Of a stretch of 5,697 nucleotides of DNA, positions 1-5,697 are shown one piece after another. Source of the stretch: Kiritimatiellia bacterium (GTDB lineage Bacteria; Verrucomicrobiota; Kiritimatiellia; B70-G9). The stretch covers positions 1-5,697 of the forward strand of contig DTYT01000174.1 of NCBI GenBank assembly GCA_012961745.1, read 5' to 3'. Position 1 is the stretch's first letter; each line of letters begins with the position of its first letter. Position numbers and translations under genes: made by a program. The notes below the pieces were generated by a model that was not told the origin of the DNA, made no database searches, and saw only the letters and a list, made by a program, of their open reading frames with translations.

Positions 1-1689
1 ACGTTCCATCATCTGGCCAACCGCATTCTGCGGCGCTACGCCTCCCTGATAGGATACGGATACGACTACTCGATCCTCGACCGGGACGATGCACGTTCAC
101 TGATACGGGAATGCATCCGGGGACTCGGAATTCGCAGCCGCCACTTCCCCAAGCCGGAGGTCCTTTCCGGCCTGTTCAGCATCGTGCGCAATCGCGGGGG
201 GGATCTGGAGGAGGCAGCGGCCGACCGCTTCGACACCCGCTGGTTCGATGTCCGCGACGTCTGCCGGGTCCACACGGCCTACCAGGAGCGCAAGAAACGG
301 ATCAACGCCATGGACTTCGACGACCTGATCATCAACGTGGTGACCCTTATGGAGACACATCCCGAGGTCCTGGAGAGATACCAGCAGCAGTTCGAGCACA
401 TTCTGGTGGACGAATACCAGGATACCAACCGCCTGCAGGCCAGATGGATCGACATGCTGGCGGCCGGAAGGCAGAACCTGCTGGTGGTAGGAGACGACTT
501 CCAGAGCATCTATGGCTGGCGGGGCGCGGAATACCGGAACATTCTGGAATTTCCCCAACGCTATCCGGAAACGCGCATCTATATGCTGGAAACCAATTAT
601 CGCAGCACCCCGGAGATCCTGGAAGTGGCCAACGTTTGCATCTCCGGGAACCCGGAACAGTTTCAGAAGCGACTGCGGCCGGTACGCAGGGGGGACGGCC
701 ACCGTCCGGTGGCGGCGTTCCTGCTTGATGGGCATCATCAGGCCGCGTATGTAATCGATGTCATTTACGGGCTTCAGGCGGAAGGCATTCCCGCGGGCGA
801 GATCGCCGTTCTGTACCGAGCGCATTATCACGCCATGGAACTGCAACTGGAGATGTTCCGCCGACAAATCCCCTACCTGCTTATATCCGGTGTGCGCTTC
901 TTCGAGCAGATGCATATCAAGGATGTCTGTACCGTGGTGAGGCTGGCACACAACCCCCGCGATTCCATGGCCTTCAGCCGTCTGCTGCGCTTGCTGGGCG
1001 GTGTGGGGGAACGTACCGCCGAGAAGATATGGGCAGCACTTGGCGAGAGTTTTGATCCCTTGGACCGGGAGCGACAGCAAGAAGTCGGGCACCGGCTGCC
1101 GGCCGCCGCCCAGTTGGACTGGAGCGCCATTGGCACCGCCCTGCTGGGATGCCGGAAGGAGTCCTCGCGGATTGCGGCCGGTGACCTGATCCAGGCGCTT
1201 CTGGACGCCTTTTACCGGGAATACGCGTTGGAAAATTTCACCGATGCCGAACGGAGGCTGGAAGACATCGCCGAGGTGATCCGCTTCGCGGCAACCTTTC
1301 CGGACATAGAATCGTTCGTCAGCCAGTCGGGACTGCTGACGAATCTCGAAGCGGAAACCGATCATCCGGCGCATGCTGGCACCCGGGATGCCGTTCGCCT
1401 GAGTACCATCCACCAGGCCAAGGGTCTCGAATGGACTGCGGTTATCATCCTCTGGCTGGTGCACGGCATGTTTCCCTCCCAGCTTTCCGTTGGGGAGGAC
1501 GCCGTTGCGGAAGAACGGCGGCTGTTCTACGTTGCAGTTACCCGGGCCCGGAGCCGCCTTTTTCTGTGTTGTCCCCGGCGCCGGCGGGAGCGCACCGGGG
1601 CGGTCTCCTACTGTGAGCCGTCCCCGTTCCTGGCCGAGCTGCCGGATGGCGTAGTGGATGTGCGCCGGGAGATCGGCAGCTACTGGTGA
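1..1689 (+). CDS. UvrD/PcrA/Rep-like superfamily 1 ATP-dependent DNA helicase, 5'-truncated by the window
   Basis: The frame is open from base 1 to the TGA at 1687-1689, giving the last 562 residues of a helicase that unwinds DNA 3'-5' with ATP in repair or replication restart (known for the family). Visible motifs, numbered from the window edge: motif Ic TFHHLANRILRRYA at 1-14; motif II LVDEYQDTN at 135-143, with the Asp-Glu pair D137/E138; motif III VVGDDFQSIYGWRGAE at 162-177; motif IV region LETNYRST at 196-203; AVLYRAH at 269-275; motif V LSTIHQAKGLEW at 467-478; and motif VI EERRLFYVAVTRAR at 504-517, with the arginine finger region. Walker A (motif I) and the true start lie upstream. 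The length remaining is compatible with a protein of about 650-700 residues. F167 replaces the third Asp common in UvrD (VGDDDQSIY), a variant also found in other family members. The gene converges on queG. The family is sure; whether it is UvrD, PcrA, Rep or a paralogue cannot be decided here. Confidence 0.94.
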   Translation, partial: TFHHLANRILRRYASLIGYGYDYSILDRDDARSLIRECIRGLGIRSRHFPKPEVLSGLFSIVRNRGGDLEEAAADRFDTRWFDVRDVCRVHTAYQERKKRINAMDFDDLIINVVTLMETHPEVLERYQQQFEHILVDEYQDTNRLQARWIDMLAAGRQNLLVVGDDFQSIYGWRGAEYRNILEFPQRYPETRIYMLETNYRSTPEILEVANVCISGNPEQFQKRLRPVRRGDGHRPVAAFLLDGHHQAAYVIDVIYGLQAEGIPAGEIAVLYRAHYHAMELQLEMFRRQIPYLLISGVRFFEQMHIKDVCTVVRLAHNPRDSMAFSRLLRLLGGVGERTAEKIWAALGESFDPLDRERQQEVGHRLPAAAQLDWSAIGTALLGCRKESSRIAAGDLIQALLDAFYREYALENFTDAERRLEDIAEVIRFAATFPDIESFVSQSGLLTNLEAETDHPAHAGTRDAVRLSTIHQAKGLEWTAVIILWLVHGMFPSQLSVGEDAVAEERRLFYVAVTRARSRLFLCCPRRRRERTGAVSYCEPSPFLAELPDGVVDVRREIGSYW

Positions 1690-1717
1690 TTGCACATCCT
1701 GGTCCTGAAGGCCGGAC

Positions 1718-2800
1718 TCAACCAAGCCGCGCAATTGCCCACTCGGCATGCTCGCTGAGTAACGGGTCCCCGTCATTACGGCGGAGGAATTGTTCCAGCA
1801 AGGGTTTCAGCGCCCTGTCTCCCGAATTGCCGGTTGCGATGCATACATTCCGCATGAAACGCCGGTAACCGGTTCGAGCGACCGAAGTACCGCGGAATCT
1901 AGCCTTGAACACCCCAGGCGTCATCCGGAGCAGTTCCTGGAAAGAGGGCTTGAATCCTTCGGGCCCAACGGGAGACAGAAACGGGGATCTGGGGGTGAGA
2001 CGCTCACGGTTCGCCGGGCATGCCGCCTGACACATGTCGCATCCGAGAACATGGGTTCCCATGAGGGGGCGCAGATTTCGGGGGATGGAGCCGCGGTGCT
2101 CGATTGTCAGGTACGCGATACAGCGGCGGGCGTCCACCATGCCGTCTTCGGTCAATGCGCGGGTCGGACAGGCCCGGATACATTCCCGGCAACCCAGGCA
2201 TATCGGTTCGGGTGGTGGATTTTGGCCGGTGCTATTCACGCAGGCATCCATGAGTACCTCGGCGAGCAGGACGCAGCTGCCGAAATTTCGGGTCAGCAAC
2301 AGGGAATTGCGGCCGATCACTCCGAGACCGGCGCGCGCGGCGATTTCCGGTTCCAGGATTGGCGCGCTGTCAACCGCTATCCGGAACTTCCGCGGGTATC
2401 CGAAGTTGCGCTGCAGCCGGCTGACCGCTTCCCGGCAGCGACCGAAGAGCACGTGATGATAGTCGGTGCCTCGGGCATAGTGGGCGATTAGTGCGATTCC
2501 CGGGTGGAGCGCGGTTGTGGTGATACCGGCTGCCTGATAAGCTGCGGCTGCGACTACGATCGAGCGGCAACCGGACAGGAGCCTGCGGGGGTCCACTCGT
2601 CTGTGGAGGGATTTCGGGATCCATTCCATTCCGGCCGCGTAGCCGCGTGCCAACCAGCGCGCGAGCCGCGCGCCGGTAAGCGGCATGCAGTCGGTGACCC
2701 CGACCAGATCGAATCCGGCTGCCAGGAATGCCTGCTGGACGGCGGGCCAGTCCATGTGCTGATTTTGCATAGTGATATGAGGAGTCTGCGGGCTGGGCAT
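1718..2800 (-). CDS. queG: Epoxyqueuosine reductase QueG
   Basis: This cytoplasmic enzyme performs the last step of queuosine synthesis, reducing the epoxide of epoxyqueuosine at the wobble base of GUN-anticodon tRNAs. It uses cobalamin and two [4Fe-4S] clusters (known for the family). The 360-residue product shows the N-terminal GFDLVGVTD (29-37), the VDSAPILE motif with the likely catalytic acid D144, and AGLGVIGRNSLLL (157-169). Next comes the ferredoxin motif CLGCRECIRACP with C201, C204, C207 and C211, then C227 in RRCIAYLTIEHRG, and GCDMCQAACP with C254, C257 and C261. A short HEAT-like tail, DPLLSEHAEWAIARLG, ends the protein. By recall, the order matches E. coli QueG closely, and all eight cluster cysteines are present. 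The length is normal for the family, with a C-terminus slightly shorter than that of E. coli. Start choice: ATG at 2800 is the longest, but in-frame ATGs at 2770 and 2755 also lie before the conserved core, and none has a clear Shine-Dalgarno sequence. Transcribed towards the helicase gene and divergent from the AbiEi-like gene. Confidence 0.96.
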   Translation of the reverse strand: MPSPQTPHITMQNQHMDWPAVQQAFLAAGFDLVGVTDCMPLTGARLARWLARGYAAGMEWIPKSLHRRVDPRRLLSGCRSIVVAAAAYQAAGITTTALHPGIALIAHYARGTDYHHVLFGRCREAVSRLQRNFGYPRKFRIAVDSAPILEPEIAARAGLGVIGRNSLLLTRNFGSCVLLAEVLMDACVNSTGQNPPPEPICLGCRECIRACPTRALTEDGMVDARRCIAYLTIEHRGSIPRNLRPLMGTHVLGCDMCQAACPANRERLTPRSPFLSPVGPEGFKPSFQELLRMTPGVFKARFRGTSVARTGYRRFMRNVCIATGNSGDRALKPLLEQFLRRNDGDPLLSEHAEWAIARLG

Positions 2801-2836
2801 TTCAAGAATAATCGTGGTGATTCATAAAATGATAGT

Positions 2837-2842
2837 ATTATA
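2837..2842 (-). promoter_or_regulatory. Probable -10 box of the queG promoter
   Basis: Read on the minus strand this is a perfect TATAAT, placing a start of transcription near 2829-2831, about 30 bases before the longest queG ATG at 2800. The hexamer at 17-base spacing (2865-2860, GTCATT) is a poor -35, and no extended -10 TG is present, so any promoter would be weak or activator-assisted. It sits in an AT-rich island that contrasts with the GC-rich genes on both sides. Seen in sequence; promoter function is inferred. Confidence 0.4.
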
Positions 2843-2865
2843 TCGGAAATATGCAGCAGAATGAC

Positions 2866-2900
2866 TTGACAGGGGGCGTCGGTTTGGCTATTTGTATAAT
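2866..2900 (+). promoter_or_regulatory. Possible promoter of the AbiEi-like gene (TTGACA 2866-2871, TATAAT 2895-2900)
   Basis: Both hexamers match the sigma-70 consensus exactly, but they lie 23 bases apart instead of about 17, too far for ordinary recognition. TATAAT would start transcription near 2907 and give a leader of about 21 bases before the TTG start at 2928. At 17-base spacing TTGACA would instead pair with TATTTG at 2889-2894, a weak -10. Either arrangement is weak or needs a regulator. An autoregulatory operator for the winged-helix product would be expected here, since AbiEi-type antitoxins often repress their own promoter, but no clear inverted repeat was seen. Confidence 0.35.
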
Positions 2901-2927
2901 ACCTGTGTAAATCTTGCTTAATATGCA

Positions 2928-3506
2928 TTGAGGGCGCGCGAAAGAAAGTTGTGCGAGCTGATCAGCCACCAGCACGGGTTCTTCACCGCGCGGCAGGCGA
3001 TCGAACTGGGCTACTGCGACAGCATCCATTCCTATCACGTCAGATGCGGGAACTGGGTGCGGGTCGCCCGCGGGCTCTACCGCCTGCGCAACTGGCCCGA
3101 AACCCAGTGGCCCTACCTCGACATAGCCTTGTGGTGGACCGCCGACCGCCGGGGCACCATCCACGGAGTGCTGTCCTACGGAACCGCCCTCGCCCTCTGG
3201 GAAGGGGCCAGACCCGATCCGCACCGCCTCCACGTAACCGTGCCTCCCGGGTTCCGGCGGAACAGTCGTCCCCCCGCAGGGATGGTTCTCCACCGGGAAA
3301 TCCTGCCCCCCGCTTCGGTGACCCGGCTTCAAGGATATCCCGTGGTCACGCGGGAACTGGCCCAGATGCGCCCGCCGCAGGAGAACTCTTCTAGGGCGCG
3401 GCGTACGCACCCGGCAGAGACGGCCTCCGACCGATATGCAGGACAGCCCGCGGCACCGGGGCAGAGCGAGGACTACAGCGCAATTATCCAGGCCGGCCTG
3501 GACTGA
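2928..3506 (+). CDS. Orphan AbiEi-family (type IV toxin-antitoxin) winged-helix antitoxin-like protein, degenerate C-terminus
   Basis: The 192-residue product resembles stand-alone AbiEi antitoxin-domain proteins. The N-terminal winged helix is clear: HGFFTARQAIELGY (16-29), then SYHVRCGNWVRVARGLYRL (35-53). It is followed by the family's second part: GVLSYGTALALWEG, then HVTVPPGFRR and VLHREILPP. Members normally continue with a motif like TTPLRTLLDLA and a helical tail. Here it reads VVTRELAQMRPP, then a Pro/Arg/Ser-rich tail of about 45 residues that I do not recognise, so the end may be eroded. TTG at 2928 is the only sensible start, because an in-frame TAA lies at 2919-2921 and the start precedes the winged helix by the usual dozen or so residues. 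No Shine-Dalgarno sequence is visible. No AbiEii nucleotidyltransferase toxin gene follows. Family known: DNA-binding antitoxin and autorepressor. Inference: a solitary regulator or a relic of a toxin-antitoxin pair. Confidence 0.82.
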   Translation: MRARERKLCELISHQHGFFTARQAIELGYCDSIHSYHVRCGNWVRVARGLYRLRNWPETQWPYLDIALWWTADRRGTIHGVLSYGTALALWEGARPDPHRLHVTVPPGFRRNSRPPAGMVLHREILPPASVTRLQGYPVVTRELAQMRPPQENSSRARRTHPAETASDRYAGQPAAPGQSEDYSAIIQAGLD

Positions 3507-3509
3507 ATT

Positions 3510-3531
3510 GGATTGACGTTCGGAGCAATCC
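3510..3531 (+). terminator. Hairpin just after the AbiEi-like stop codon, terminator-like but lacking a T-tract
   Basis: GGATTG (3510-3515) pairs with CAATCC (3526-3531) around a 10-base loop, four bases after the TGA at 3504-3506. A flanking T-G wobble could extend the stem to 7 bp. The following bases are G-rich, not T-rich, so this is not a classical intrinsic terminator. It may instead stabilise the mRNA end or be chance. Confidence 0.25.
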
Positions 3532-3546
3532 GGGGGCAGTATTCCA

Positions 3547-3567
3547 CCGCTTATCGCCTTAAAGCGG
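3547..3567 (+). other. Second intergenic hairpin
   Basis: CCGCTT (3547-3552) pairs with AAGCGG (3562-3567) around a 9-base loop. It lies 15 bases after the first hairpin, and again no T-tract follows. Two 6-bp perfect stems within 60 bases are more than expected for a plain spacer, but the function is unknown. Confidence 0.22.
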
Positions 3568-3595
3568 GCCAAAGGCGCGCCGCGGCAGCGAAAGT

Positions 3596-3608
3596 TGCAA
3601 GTCTTGCA
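3596..3608. promoter_or_regulatory. 13-base palindrome upstream of the lipoprotein gene, possible operator
   Basis: TGCAAG-T-CTTGCA is a perfect inverted repeat with 6-base arms and a 1-base centre, ending 31 bases before the ATG at 3640. Size and position fit a dimeric repressor or activator site. No convincing -35/-10 pair was found around it, so the promoter of the lipoprotein gene is not located. Confidence 0.25.
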
Positions 3609-3627
3609 CGGTAATACAGTGCTCGCC

Positions 3628-3631
3628 GGAG
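3628..3631 (+). promoter_or_regulatory. Shine-Dalgarno sequence of the discoidin lipoprotein gene
   Basis: GGAG lies 8 bases before the ATG at 3640, an ideal spacing. It supports this ATG, which is also the one that gives a complete lipoprotein signal peptide. Confidence 0.6.
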
Positions 3632-3639
3632 CTAGAAGT

Positions 3640-5697
3640 ATGACGCGATTTCTCGCGAAAACCGCCGTAACCGGCGCATTTTTGGGTCTTTTTGTGAGCG
3701 CTTGCAGACCCGCGGGACGCTTGCCCAGCAGCACAGGTCCCGTCCGGGTCTCGCGGCCCCTTACCAACGACGGGTCCTGGATTCTAAAAGCATCCTCCGT
3801 TGAATCCCCCGAGCTGGGCCCGAAACAGGCCGCCGACGGCGATCCGACTACCAGATGGAGCAGCGAGTTCCAGGATCATCAGTGGTGGCAGGTGGATTTC
3901 GGCTCACCCCAAGTGGTCGAGGGAATAGCCATACAGTGGGAGGACGCCTATGCACGCGATTACCGGGTGTCGGTCTCGGCGGGGGGACACGAGTGGATCA
4001 CGCTATTTGCGCGCACTAACTGGAACGGAGGCTCAGACGTCGCCACCTTTGAGCCGGTCACCACACGGCTGGTGCGCATAGATTGCCTGCGGAGAGCCAC
4101 CCAGTGGGGATTCTCCATCTATGAGGTGAGGTTCAACAGCTTCGAACCAGCCAGACCGGATGCGTTTGCCTCTTCCGGAAGCGGCGAGTTTGCCCCCCGC
4201 TTCGCAATTGACGGTGACCGCCGGACCCGCTGGTCAAGCAACTTCTCGGACGATGAGTGGTGGGCGGTGGATTTCGGCAGATCGCGGAAAATCTGTGGCT
4301 TGAACATCTTCTGGGAGACTGCCTTCGGCGAGAAGTACACGGTGGATATATCCGACGACGGCCGCAAATGGCAGACCGTGTACCGGGTAAATGAAGGCGA
4401 CGGCAACACGGACCGACTTTTCTTCGGCCCGGTGAGCACGCGGTACCTAAGAATACGCGGGATTCAGCGGGGAACCGGGTGGGGCTATTCGATCTGGGAG
4501 CTTGACGTGCTCGAACCGCCGCGCTGTCCCCGGGCATGGGCATCCGACGAGATATCAGGACATCCGGCGCGGCACGCCGTGGATGGGCTCACTTCGACAT
4601 GGTGGCAGAGTTCCGGACCCGCGGAATATCTGGTGGTCGAGCTGCCATCGGTTACCGAACTCGGCGGGGTGGAGATTCTGTGGGGACCGGTCTGGCCGAA
4701 GCACTATGCGGTTTCGGTTTCCAGGGACCTGGCCAACTGGATAAGGGTGGCGGCACGTCGAAACGGCAACGGCGGCAGGGATCTCATATACTTTCGCCGG
4801 AAATCCGCGCGGGCCGTACGAATCGAAGGCCTGTCGCCCGGAGGAACGACGGGCTGTGCGGTGGCTCGCGTGGAACTGAAGAGCGGCGAAGAGCAGGCCG
4901 AACCGCTCAAGGAATACCAGGCGCTGGCTGCCGATCGCCCCCGCGGAATGTTTCCGCGCTGGCTTCTGAGAGAGCAGGAATATTGGACGATAACCGGGAT
5001 TCCGGCAGACCCTGAGGAGACTTTGCTGGGGGAAACCGGGTGTGTGGAGCCCCGCAAGGGATCCTTTTGTATTCAGCCCTTTGTGCGTTGGGGGGGCACC
5101 CTGTACACCTGGGCGGACGTTGCGCGCGAAGTGGGGCTCTACGACGGTTTCCTGCCGTTGCCTTGGGTGCAGTGGAAACTGCCGGGCGGAGAGTTGCTTA
5201 TTAGACCAGTCAGCGTGGGGGAACCCGGGCGATCCGCCACTCTGGTCCAATACCGTCTTTCCACCCCCGCGGCGCAACCGGTGGACGCGGAACTGATCCT
5301 GGCCCTGCGGCCGATCCAACTCAATCCGGTGTGGCAGCGGGGCGGGTTCAGTCCGATTAGAAAGGCGGAGCTTCAGGCCGACACGAATGCGTTGCAGGTA
5401 CGAGTCAATGGAAGTGAGGCTGTGCGAGCGGTTCCTTCGCCCGCATTTGCATGGGCGAGAGGTCTCGATGCCGGGGAGGTCTGTGACGCCATTCTATCCC
5501 GCCGGTATGATTGCAACGCTGAGGCATCTGACCCGCAGGGTCGGGTCAGCATCGCATTCGTTTGGAGCATCGCCCTATCCCGGGAAAGCCCGCTGGAAGT
5601 GACCATTGCGCTGCCGCTCCACGGACCGGAGGGCACGCCGTTCGGAGAAATGGTGGGGGAATTCGATCAGGTCCGCAGGCGTGAGGCGGGACGGTGG
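3640..5697 (+). CDS. Surface lipoprotein with three tandem discoidin (F5/8 type C) domains and the start of a glycosidase-like region, 3'-truncated
   Basis: The frame has no stop from the ATG to the window end, 686 codons, and the gene continues beyond it. Residues 1-22 are a lipoprotein signal peptide: K7, a hydrophobic core and lipobox VSAC with C22 as the lipidated cysteine. R23 at position +2 fits outer-membrane sorting. Three discoidin/CBM32-like domains follow at about 47-168, 169-292 and 293-419. Their marks are DGDPTTRW (66-73) then WWQVDFG, DGDRRTRW (191-198) then WWAVDFG, and the divergent DGLTSTWW (315-322). Each has a late segment such as RYLRIRGI or AVRIEGL. Such domains bind glycans or other surface ligands (known). 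From about 434 a new region begins with GMFPRWLLREQEYWT (436-450), TWADV (490-494) and LRPIQLNPVWQ (556-566). By recall this resembles the beta-rich part preceding an (alpha/alpha)6 six-hairpin glycosidase domain; that is inference, since the catalytic part lies outside. The start is supported by GGAG 8 bases upstream. Confidence 0.88.
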   Translation, partial: MTRFLAKTAVTGAFLGLFVSACRPAGRLPSSTGPVRVSRPLTNDGSWILKASSVESPELGPKQAADGDPTTRWSSEFQDHQWWQVDFGSPQVVEGIAIQWEDAYARDYRVSVSAGGHEWITLFARTNWNGGSDVATFEPVTTRLVRIDCLRRATQWGFSIYEVRFNSFEPARPDAFASSGSGEFAPRFAIDGDRRTRWSSNFSDDEWWAVDFGRSRKICGLNIFWETAFGEKYTVDISDDGRKWQTVYRVNEGDGNTDRLFFGPVSTRYLRIRGIQRGTGWGYSIWELDVLEPPRCPRAWASDEISGHPARHAVDGLTSTWWQSSGPAEYLVVELPSVTELGGVEILWGPVWPKHYAVSVSRDLANWIRVAARRNGNGGRDLIYFRRKSARAVRIEGLSPGGTTGCAVARVELKSGEEQAEPLKEYQALAADRPRGMFPRWLLREQEYWTITGIPADPEETLLGETGCVEPRKGSFCIQPFVRWGGTLYTWADVAREVGLYDGFLPLPWVQWKLPGGELLIRPVSVGEPGRSATLVQYRLSTPAAQPVDAELILALRPIQLNPVWQRGGFSPIRKAELQADTNALQVRVNGSEAVRAVPSPAFAWARGLDAGEVCDAILSRRYDCNAEASDPQGRVSIAFVWSIALSRESPLEVTIALPLHGPEGTPFGEMVGEFDQVRRREAGRW
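3778..4896 (+). repeat. Three tandem discoidin-domain repeats inside the lipoprotein gene
   Basis: Approximate units are 3778-4143, 4144-4515 and 4516-4896, about 120 residues each. Units 1 and 2 are clearly related: both have TRWSS, a tryptophan pair and VDFG, and they even share the bases GTGGATTTCGGC. Unit 3 keeps the DG, a tryptophan and the closing strand but has lost the TRW arginine (R72 and R197 correspond to W321) and the second acidic residue (D68 and D193 correspond to L317). This pattern suggests an old duplication with later specialisation or decay of the third copy. Confidence 0.75.

Noticed and set aside
97..1776. A 559-codon open frame on the minus strand across the helicase gene
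   Set aside because: It is the antisense shadow of a GC-rich gene. The plus strand carries all the SF1 helicase motifs in order, and the minus translation has no recognisable domain.
1790..2491. A 233-codon plus-strand frame inside queG
   Set aside because: It lies antisense to the fully conserved Fe-S cluster and catalytic coding region of queG, and its translation has no domain features.
2801..2927. Cobalamin or preQ1 riboswitch ahead of queG
   Set aside because: The stretch is short and AT-rich, with no B12-box-like or preQ1-like conserved sequence. The probable -10 leaves a leader of only about 30 bases.
3340..3506. A simple frameshift restoring the AbiEi C-terminus
   Set aside because: The other two plus frames were read through this stretch. 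One stops soon after GELF, and the other gives an Arg-rich product. Neither shows the expected PLRTLLDLA-like helix.
3574..3581. GGCGCGCC palindrome in the spacer
   Set aside because: An 8-base GC-only palindrome is likely by chance in this base composition, and it has no evident partner or position-specific role.
2838..3767. A 309-codon minus-strand frame over the AbiEi-like gene and the lipoprotein start
   Set aside because: It spans two intergenic parts and runs against two better supported plus-strand genes. Its product is Pro/Gly/Arg-rich without a known motif.
4536..5319. Overlapping frames on both strands (plus 4536-5015, minus 4555-5319) inside the lipoprotein gene
   Set aside because: The frame that continues the discoidin domains is unbroken through this stretch, and the alternatives are low-complexity Arg/Gly/Ser products.
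1..5697. tRNA or rRNA genes, CRISPR arrays, insertion sequences, integration sites
   Set aside because: No regularly spaced direct repeats, no cloverleaf with a TTCGA-type T-loop, no transposase motifs and no terminal inverted repeats were seen on either strand.

Overview
This is a 5.7 kb window from a GC-rich bacterial chromosome, roughly 60% GC judged by eye. The last gene encodes a lipoprotein signal peptide, and queG is present. Together these suggest a Gram-negative, probably environmental or anaerobic bacterium such as a member of the Desulfobacterota. The phylum is a guess and no single gene fixes it.

The layout, left to right, is four protein genes, two of them cut by the window edges. 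(1) Positions 1-1689, plus strand: most of a UvrD/PcrA/Rep-type superfamily 1 DNA helicase that has lost its N-terminus, including the Walker A motif, to the window edge. (2) Positions 1718-2800, minus strand: a complete queG, encoding epoxyqueuosine reductase for tRNA queuosine synthesis. It converges on the helicase gene with only 28 bases between the stop codons. (3) Positions 2928-3506, plus strand: an AbiEi-type winged-helix protein of the type IV toxin-antitoxin antitoxin family. It is divergent from queG, starts with TTG, has an unrecognisable C-terminus and has no toxin gene beside it. (4) Positions 3640-5697, plus strand, running off the end: an unbroken 686-codon frame. It encodes a lipoprotein with three tandem discoidin (F5/8 type C) domains followed by what looks like the beginning of a glycosidase-like region.

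The two intergenic gaps carry most of the regulatory signals. The AT-rich stretch 2801-2927 separates divergent queG and the AbiEi-like gene and holds one perfect TATAAT on each strand. The GC-rich gap 3507-3639 holds two 6-bp-stem hairpins, a 13-base palindrome and a good Shine-Dalgarno sequence for the lipoprotein gene.

The genes do not form a pathway. DNA repair or unwinding, tRNA modification, a solitary antitoxin-like regulator and a surface carbohydrate-binding protein sit side by side in at least three transcription units. The two most interesting items are the large discoidin lipoprotein and the orphan AbiEi-like gene. Nothing seen amounts to a clearly new defence or mobile system.
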